DNA from: Eopsaltria australis | Lineage: Eukaryota; Chordata; Aves; Passeriformes; Petroicidae | Direction of reading: 5' to 3' | NCBI GenBank assembly: GCA_034509425.1 | Contig: JAVTVJ010000441.1 | Location: forward strand, 186,001-250,000 | DNA: 64,000 nt | Shown: in pieces, positions 55,970 to 64,000 of the stretch | Layout: each line of letters begins with the position of its first letter | Position numbering within the stretch: position 1 is the first letter of the stretch | Notes under the pieces: generated by a model | Database searches by the model: none | What the model was told of the DNA's origin: nothing | The model's input: the letters and a program-made list of their open reading frames with translations, nothing else | Made by a program: the position numbers and the translations under genes

Positions 55970-58900
55970 CTTGGTCAGTGCTATGGAATCAGGTTAGAGT
56001 TTCCTGAGGAACGTGTCTTTAGGGATGTGTAGCCATACATGTTTGAACAAACCAGCCCTGTTTAGACAAAGATGTTCCTCTGCATGCTGCTCCTTCTGGG
56101 AAGAGAAAGAATGGGCGAGAGATGGCAGTAATTCAGCTTCAGCAAACATAAGAGGAGAGCACCTCGTGTCAGAAACCATATAGATTGGTGTGTTTATCAC
56201 TATTGACCTGGTATGCTCACAGCTACATCCAGACTTCATACCTGTGGCAATTACCATCCATCTTGCCTTTCTCTTTGGTTTCATTGTGAGCTGCAAAGAA
56301 CCAAGACTCAATTACCTGATCACTGCTGTAGAAGGCAAGCTCTTAATCTTTAGCATTTCTTATCCAAATGCAGTTATTCTGGTTGCTACATTTCAAGCCT
56401 TGCTACAGATGTTAACCCTCTCCTACCATCTTTTTATTTCTCGTCTGCAGAGCTTTTAAATCCCCATCTGCTACTGTGGTTCATGGTCCTATGGTAGTTC
56501 TTTGATTTTGAATTTTTCCCATCAAAGGAAGCTCTGGGCTGAGTGAAGGTCTTTCAGAGGCTGTACAAACTTAAGTATATGCCTTTTTCCTATTGACTTC
56601 AGTATAGGATAAAATCACATGTTTTGACACCCAGGAAGACCCATCCAGTCCTTCCTTTTGTGAAGCTAAGCCTGGAGATGTTGGACCTCAGGAAAATGGA
56701 AATTACAGCACCCATGGTGCTTTCATTCCTTTTCTTCTGTATCTGTTTTCCTTGGCACTAAAAATATACAAAACTTCATTGTCTTGGAAACAAAAGAAAA
56801 TGATCTTTCTTTATTCATGATTTGATGTCTGTTTTGAAATCTCATCAGGATGGGAGGAGGAAAAAAAAAAAAGACAACAGACCCATCAATTTCTTTATTT
56901 TCTTCCTGGGTTGTTTTTCACCACTGAGTGCTGCTGGTGGAAATCCTGCACTAGGCATTGTAAGGGAAAACACATTTTGGGAGACTTCCCAATTTAGCAC
57001 TGTAATTCAGCAGGATCCTAAAGAAGAAGCCTTGGTGCTTGGTAGAGTTATGAGCTAAAATCAGGCAGAGGGGGAAAAAAAACCCAGCAGAGCCTCAGAT
57101 GGAAAATGAGTAATTTGTGATTAGTTGTTAAAAGCAGCTTTCTCAATTAATTTGTGCATATCTGTGTTATCCAAGCACAGAAATCCTAAATCTCTCCTTG
57201 ACAAGCCCCCCGTGTCCCCTATTTGTCCCTGTGTCCCCAGGCTCCATCCAGCCCCCTCACGTCCCCCGTGCTGCAGGCAGGCGAGAGGCAGCGAGCCCGC
57301 TGGCTCCTTCTGACCCTGTGTCTCATTGTCAATTTTCATTCATTTTGGAGAGCCTCGATGTTGTGGAAACCTTGTTCTCTCCCTCAGACAGGGGTGACAG
57401 TGGCCATGGGTTCAGAAGGGACCCCTGGGGAGCCAGGAGGCCTGGGACTCTCTGTGCTGGGATAGCAGACTGCTGTTGAGGGGCACAATGGGGAAGAACA
57501 TTTAGGGGAAATTTCTATGGGGATGGAGAGGCAGTGATTGAGCTAATGCAGTCAGCTAACTACATTATATTTATGAGGAAAAAAGTGGAAAATTAAAAAC
57601 GTGAGATTTTCTGGAGGAAATAATGTATGGTGAAATGTGGTACAGATTTATATACAATAATGTTTCACATTAAGTGGGAGATTTGGCTTATCAATGCTGT
57701 TAATTTTTTCATTTTCTATTCTCCTGAAACTGTCTAATAACATTTTAATTACCTTTTCAGTATTGTTCTTTATCATAATGGTTTTACTTTTTGAGACCAT
57801 TCTATTTTCCAGTTAAAAATTAATCTTTTCCAAGTTTTCTCTCTCCTTTCATGTTTACTAGGTGCTGTCGAGCCAAGCATCAAAACTACTTATTTATTTA
57901 TGTATGTATTTATAGAGATTATGTAATTTTATGTCAGATACTCGGTTATTCATATGAAAATAGAACTAAACAACTCTTATCCTTCGGGACATAGCTGCTT
58001 GTCTGGGGATGAGGAGAGACGGTTTGTCGCATTGCACAGTGGCCTGGGTGCCTTGGTCCTGCAAATGGCCAAGGAAGCTTGAGCATCCTTGGGTGCCCTG
58101 TGAAGGCTGGGGGAAGTGGGAGCATCCAGCACTTTACAGGATTGCTCAGGACCTGTCAGCACAGGAGCCTGAGACTGTCCCCTTTTGCTGTAAGCATCAG
58201 GTATTGCTCGCTGCTGGAGGCAGAAATATCAACCCAGTGACCTGCTGTGTTAAAGTGAAGTTAAACTTCTCTTTATCTACTAGACATGTCTTACATATTC
58301 TATAGTGGGGATCCTGTCTCTGCCTCTTTAATTTTAAAATGGAGTATGCAATGCAGGTAGCAAACTCTGCAAAGTCCTCTGACTGACTTCTTGCACTTTG
58401 GGACTTTATAATCTGTTTGCGGGTTGCCAAATTGTAAATCTGTGCACTGAAATTTCCCAAGAAGGTCATCCAAAGCAATGCTTTTGTGTATTTTATTTAT
58501 TTTGGAATGGGAGAGAATTACATCCAAAATAGCTCAGATATTTCCATAAGTGAGATTAAGAGGAAATAAGTTGCCTGGCCCCCCCTAGGTGAGATATTTG
58601 TGGGAGTAAGGATTTGGAGTCTGGCAGAGAAGCTGCCTGGAAGACACCTCCTCAATGTCTTCCTAAGGATCTGCACAAGCTAGGTGAAGTGCAAAGCCTT
58701 GGAAAAATGTCATGCTGGGAACAGACCATATTTGGCTGCTATCTTCTCCCTTTCCTCCATCCTGCTGGGCAGCGGCCATCCCTGCTGGGGTAGCCCTTGC
58801 TGCTAGGCTCCTGGTGCCTGGGGCAGGCAGGTGCCCTTGCCTTGCTCCCTCAGCTCCCAATGTCCCTGTCACATCATTGCCTGGGCGGTGTCAGGGCTGT

Positions 58901-59599
58901 GGTGGAGCTGCCCCTGATGCGATGACCAGGCTTCTGCATGGTGCTCCCATTCTCCGTGAACTCTCCTGGGTTTAATAGATGTATGAAGTAACACACAGAT
59001 GTTGCATGCCTCTTTGAGACAAATGTGTCCTTGCTTAGATAATCTGGGAAAGCCAGAATTTATATCCACAACCCCTTCATGCATTTCCTGGCCTCAGTGC
59101 ATTTCTCAGTTCAGAGCTTTTATTGGGCTTAGGTGCCTGGGGTTCTCCCCTGGCTGTTGCAGTCATGGCCAGTGGGTCTGGGAGCTTCTCATCCTGTTCC
59201 CGAGCAGCTCGCTTTGCCCTTGGCTGGGCTCGCAATCAAACAGCAGTTCTGCCTGCTAAGGAGGGATGTTTTCTATTTGCAGCCTCCTTGTGCAGCCTGC
59301 TCTCATAGCTGCCCTATAGTCTGTGAGCAGTGTGATCAGCAAATTGCTCAACCCCTTGCCAGGGCTGTGCTGTTCCCAGTTATTGCAGATCCCAGCACAG
59401 TGGTGGCTCTGCTGGATTAGATTTCTTCCTTCAAGAGAGATTTTTGATAGGTATTTGCTGCTATTTCACAGTCCTGTTCTCTTGTGCTTCAGTTCAGAAG
59501 TGCAGTTATTTTGCTTCTGCACTTTTCCAATAACTGAGCAATAGTTTATGTTTGCTCCCCAATAAATTTAATTTTCAGTGTGTTGGCCTAGTTACATAA
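55970..59599. other. Gene-free host sequence
   Basis: No exon recognised. An AT-rich non-repetitive block at 57540-57960 could be conserved non-coding DNA. Short homopolymers occur near 56860 and 57075. Confidence 0.45.
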
Positions 59600-59760
59600 G
59601 TGATCCAAATCCCTCTGTATCTCTCTTGTGCTTGCTTTGTATTTACTGCTCCCTTCAGTTTCATGTCATCAGCAATTTAGCAATTTTACATCTGGTTTCT
59701 CCAAGTAATTTATAGACACTATCAAAGGTGGAATAGATAGTGAAAATTTGCTGCATAGAT
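59600..59760 (-). repeat. Old CR1-like LINE fragment
   Basis: The + strand phrases CCAAATCCCTCTGTATCTCTC, TGTCATCAGCAATTTAGCAA and a later AATTTATAGACACTATCAAA follow the order seen in the reverse complement of old CR1-type 3' ends. The match is diverged, and the assignment needs a repeat-library search. Confidence 0.45.
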
Positions 59761-60724
59761 CCCTCTTACTTTAAGTGTGCTACTTTTGCAGGAGCAAGAG
59801 TTGTTGATTGGAAGGTGATGGCAAATACTCCCATCTCAGGCAACATGTACATGCTGATAATTGGGAGGTAGTCCAGCCATAAATTTTAGTGCAAGCATTG
59901 GGGAGTTTGGTATTGATGCCTCTGACTGTTTCCAGCTGGGTACCTATGCTGATATATATATAAGCTCTTGCAGCTGCATTAACTGCAGACACCATTGTCA
60001 GCATCACCTTGTAGGATGCTTGCAGTGAGATACTAAGTTAAGTCCTTCCCGTGGGAGATAGAGGCATTTTTTCTGCTGCTTCTTTGAAAGGAGTGCTTAA
60101 GGCAAGGATGCTATATCTCCGTGTTCTCCACAAAATAAGAAAAGGAGCAGAGATCCTAAGAACCACCATGTAGCTGAAAGTCTTCAGTTTGGCAGCATGA
60201 GGAGCTAAAAAATAACTAGAGGGACGTTTGTACCAAACTGCTTGGACGTGTCTCCTGTAACCACAGCTGTGGGGAGCAGAAACTGCTGGGGGCTGGGCTG
60301 TTCTTCCCTTCCACAGGGTGCCATAGCTGCTGCCCCCTTAGTGTCTATAGCAGGAGCAGGCTCAGTCCCCCAGGAAAGTCCAGCCCCGAGGTGTTTTGTG
60401 TCATTTTTGTGTAAAACCCATGACATTGCTGACTTCAGGGCTGCGATGGTGGGTGTGAAACTGGGGAGATGACTCACTCCAGCTGGTAATTCGGGTTGAA
60501 TGATGGGGTTTCCCAACCTTTCTTTGGTATTTAAGAGATGTCCCCCTTCCTCTCTGAAGAAAAGTTAAACCCAGAGTGCCCCAGCCAGTCTCACTATTGC
60601 TATGTTGTATCAAGGATGTTCTTTACGACCGTAGGCACTGAGGGATGAGTTAAAACAGTAAAATGAAAGCTGATGGTGGAAAACAGTGGGGAGGGCAGGT
60701 CTCGGCCCAGCAGGCTCACTTTTC
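59761..60724. other. Gene-free host sequence
   Basis: Nothing recognisable. A short TA simple run occurs near 59950. Confidence 0.45.
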
Positions 60725-60729
60725 CCCTT

Positions 60730-61287
60730 TGTCGTGGGTTGACCCCAGCCAGGTGCCCACTCAGTCACTCTATCACTCCCTCTCCCGCTGGGAGAGGGGA
60801 GAGGATAATATTGAAAAAGACTATCAGGGTAAGAAAAGGCAGTTTTATTACAGTGGGAAAAAAATAGAACAAGCAAGTTGAAAGTTGCGCACGCAAGAGC
60901 AGAGGGGAAAACAATCAATCTCTACTTCCCATCAGTAGCGATGTCCGGACACTTTCTGGGAAGCAGGGCTTCAGCACGCGTGACGGTTGTTCAAGGAGGC
61001 AAACGTGGACCAGCCTGGAGTGCCTCCTCCTCTCTTCCTTCCCTTATATATCTGAGCTGATGTCATATGGTATGGAATATCCCTTTGGCTGACTGGGGTC
61101 AGCTGGCCTGCTGGTGTCCCCTCCCAGGATCTTGCCCCCCCCCATCCCCTTCAGTGGGGGAAGGAATGTCAGAGGGACAGCACAGCTTGGCAGTAGCCAA
61201 AACACTGCTCTGTTATCAATGCCAGCTACCAAAGCAAAGTACAGCAGTGTAAGGCCTGTGAGCTTTACCCCAGTCAGACCCAATACA
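60730..61287 (-). mobile_element. Solo LTR of provirus A family
   Basis: This is a 558-bp inverted copy of A's LTR with a perfect 5-bp duplication CCCTT (60725-60729 and 61288-61292). On the minus strand it keeps the TATA box (61044-61052) and AATAAA (60844-60849). It confirms the ends and the 5-bp duplication size of A's family. Confidence 0.93.
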
Positions 61288-61292
61288 CCCTT

Positions 61293-62517
61293 CATGGGGG
61301 GCGACCTGTGCTTAGAGAGATTTTACTGCAAACATTTATTCTGAAGGGCAGCAAAACATATCCGTTCTTGTGGGGAATATTAAATGTTGACATTAAGCAA
61401 TAATTTAACAGATGTTAGAAGGTTTTAGTGAATAATACATGGACTTCCCTAGAGAGTCTCAGATTATCTAGAGAAAAAACTCACCTCTTCTCTAGGTGAG
61501 AGCAAGATGCATTGTGGGTGCTGCATGCATCAGTAGAAACCCACTGGATACATTCTGATGGAGAGCCACCTGCCCTCTGTTTCCAGTCGGAAAACGTTAC
61601 AAGCATCACAAAAATTTGTTTTGAACATTGGCAAAATTTGCCCCCATTTCAAAAGAAGAAAAAAAAAATCAAACAAACTAGCCCTTTGAAAGTGGTGGGG
61701 ATATTAGACAGTTGTATTTGCTTTTCTCTGCAGTTTGAGAACAGTGCCCTGCCAAACACACCTGTTATCACTGGTATTTTCTTTTTGCTTATCTGTGCAT
61801 AACTGTGCCATGTTTTCCTGGTGACATTTCATACCTGGTTTTGAGACTCTTTGTTTTGCTGCTTATGCTTTGCTTCTCAAAAGGAATGAGAAAATTTAAC
61901 CTTCCAAGGTAGAAATAAGCCTCTTAGCATCATAGTATCAAAAGAGTTATTAAAGGAGAATTTCAGGTCCTTTTTCTGGTTGATTTTCAGGTCATTTTCC
62001 AGTTTTCCATTTGCCTAAATAATTCCTCGATCCCAGAGTTAACTTTCTTGATTTCTCAATTGATTGGAGCACTGCTGAAACAAAGAGCAAGACAGGCAAA
62101 ATGGGTCTGTAAAAAAGCACCCTCATAATGTAATAAATAGCACAGACTGGGTGTTATTTAAAGCCCAGCACACATTCAGTTCCTCATAGGCTTCCAACAG
62201 CCATATCAGTGGTTGTTTCTGCCATTTAGTCAGGGAAATTCAGGCATGTGTACAGCCAGTGGTAGCAATGAGGAAAATGTCTATAAATGTATAAAAAGAC
62301 ATCTATATACTGGTGCCAATACTTTTAAGCCAGCAAATGTCTAATTTCTGAGGTTTCCCTTCGAAGTGCAGGCTTAATAGCCTGCCTTGTCACACGTGTG
62401 CAGATTTCTTAGTCCCAAATTCATTACTGCATCCTGCCAGTCGTTAATGGGTCACCTTGGAGGTGCTGGAATGTCCTGCCTGAAGACCATTAGTGAGGAG
62501 CACAGATGCCTCTCAGC
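61293..62517. other. Gene-free host sequence
   Basis: No gene or known repeat seen. There is an A-rich run near 61655. Confidence 0.45.
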
Positions 62518-62522
62518 CCCAC

Positions 62523-63201
62523 TGTTACGAATGGATGTGGGAGTTAAATATCAGTCCTTGCCTCCTGCCCAGGCCTTGGCAGTAGGTAGTAACCTTATTG
62601 AGGCAGCCAGCACCCCAAAACCCACTCTCGTGTGTAAGTTCTTTTAATGATGACTGATTCTGTCTATTATAGAATGAATAATTTATTAATAGACGGGGAA
62701 ACTAACAGATATAAGACTTTAAAGCAAACCAATACTGCACAGGAATAAAACAAAAAGAAAGACTACTAGTAGTTTAACATATACAGTGCACGAGAATGGT
62801 ACCTTTTTCAGTTACAGCTAGCGAAGAACTAGTACAAGCTTAGGATTCAATGTATCTTACTGTCCCATTTGTTGGTGCAACACATCGAGATCCTTTCCCT
62901 CAATCCCTGGGGAAGTAACCATGAAGCCTGCATCCAAACTTCGGGGAGAAGCTTCAAACACTTTAGGGTGTGAGAGACTTCTGTCCCAGTGTAAAACCAT
63001 GATTCTTAAGTCAGCAATTTTTCTTTTATCTCTCCTTCCATCAGCTCTGCAGACTAAGATGTTAATTCTTAGCTGAGGCTTGAGCCCTCTGGCACCAGAG
63101 ATGACCCCTGCTGGGCCTTCCTGCCCTTGGGTTATCTCTTTATGCACCCGTTATCTGTGGCACACAGGAGGAGGAGGTAGTGGGGTAGACGTCCTGCCAC
63201 A
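62523..63201 (-). mobile_element. Possible solo LTR
   Basis: The 679-bp segment is bounded by TGTTACGAATGG and CCTGCCACA and flanked by CCCAC on both sides (62518-62522 and 63202-63206). On the minus strand AATAAA (62682-62687) lies about 160 bp before the end, a usual LTR layout, and a CATAAAGA box lies near 63135. The ends were found by searching for a matching duplication, so chance cannot be excluded. Confidence 0.5.
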
Positions 63202-63206
63202 CCCAC

Positions 63207-64000
63207 GTACCTGCTTCTGTCCAGAGCCTGCCCTGCAGCAGTGCTGCCCACACCTGTCAGACATCAAGCGTTAATGTGGGACTTGTTAGTATGGAAACCC
63301 TGCACCTTTTTTAGGGTTCCCCCCACCTCCCTGCTCCCCCCTTAGTTTTACATGACTTGGGGGATGCTGAATGCAAACAGGACCAGACCTGCCAAGGGTC
63401 AAAGAGGCAATCAAGAAGGCAGGCTTTTCCTAAGGAGGGGCGGACTTGCTGGCTGACAGCTGGGATAATGAAACTGCTGGAGAGAAATGTCAGCTGAAAT
63501 AAGAATGTGCAAAAAAACCAGTTATTGCAGCAGGACTAGTGGGCCATGGCCCTTTGCAGGGCAACACGCTGGTTCGGTCTTGCCAGTGGTTAGTTTGTAA
63601 TGGTTACAAGGATGATTGCTTGCCAATGTAAATAGTTGGATAAACAAACTTATAGGAGAGTGACTGTGGGTGTGAAAACCCCCCTCTTTATTTAGAGGAT
63701 GTGAGAAAATGTGTAGCTCTAATCACATTTGCCAGGGAAGTGACTGCGGGGGAGATTCGTGTGTGATGAGAAAATGGAGCTGTTTGCCTGGAGGAGAAGA
63801 GCAGCTGAACACTGTGGCAGGAGAGCCAGAGACCCTGCCAGAGGGGGTAGTGCCTTGAGCTGTGGGGCCAAAGGGCTTTGGGGCAGTTGTACCCATGTCA
63901 CTTCCAGGGCTGAGGCTGTGGGGGCAGAGCAGTGGTTTTCTTGGCAGCAGGCAGCCCTGGGGACCCAGCTGGTGAATGAGGCAAGGGGATGTTTTTTTCC
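63207..64000. other. Gene-free host sequence to window end
   Basis: No gene recognised. The sequence has mixed complexity and no repeat signature that I can name. Confidence 0.45.

Noticed and set aside
1..64000. CRISPR arrays, bacterial operons, tRNA or rRNA genes
   Set aside because: None seen. The window has vertebrate-type repeats, and no cloverleaf or rRNA-like segment was recognised.

Overview
The window looks like bird nuclear DNA, most likely from a songbird. The evidence is fragments of CR1 LINEs with the typical avian CR1 tail, several avian-type LTR families, no operon structure and no bacterial signals. I found no host protein-coding exon I could recognise. The DNA outside the repeats reads as intron or intergenic sequence, with one small unrecognised open frame at 45995-46258.

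The main feature is a three-level nest of endogenous retroviruses (ERVs) at 26263-43753. Provirus A (+ strand, 5-bp target duplication CAAGG/CGAGG) has gag-pro-pol and no env, like class III (ERVL/spuma-related) elements. Its 3' LTR was split 28 bp from its start by provirus B (- strand, 32247-43203, duplication AGCTC), a related gag-pro-pol element. B's protease gene was in turn split by provirus C (- strand, 35998-40615, duplication GTTCCC). C is a different kind of virus: 6-bp duplication, a tRNA-Phe primer site, a class II-type Gag with two zinc knuckles, and a gammaretrovirus-type Env transmembrane subunit. It has no pol. LTR-LTR mismatch counted by eye falls in the order the nesting demands: about 5% for A, about 2.5% for B and one difference in 353 bp for C.

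Around the nest are solo LTRs whose exact target duplications I could find. Three members of one long (1.6-1.7 kb) LTR family lie at 7242-8877 (+), 17042-18732 (-) and 23621-25237 (+). A further A-type LTR lies at 60730-61287 (-). Class I-like LTRs with 4-bp duplications lie at 9790-10312 (-) and 55349-55965 (+). Two less certain LTRs lie at 54404-54757 and 62523-63201. CR1 or older repeat fragments lie at 12511-12590, 14586-14715, 25976-26085, 48625-48735 and 59600-59760. LTR elements make up roughly 39% of the window, far above a typical bird autosome, which suggests a low-recombination region such as a W chromosome or heterochromatin edge (inference).

The ERV genes are broken by stops and nested insertions, apart from the long Gag frame of C. 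Points worth attention are the nest and its internal clock, the membrane-spanning Gag N termini of A and B, a UAG kept at the gag/pro boundary in both, TQT repeats in A Gag, and C as a very recent, pol-less gag-env element.
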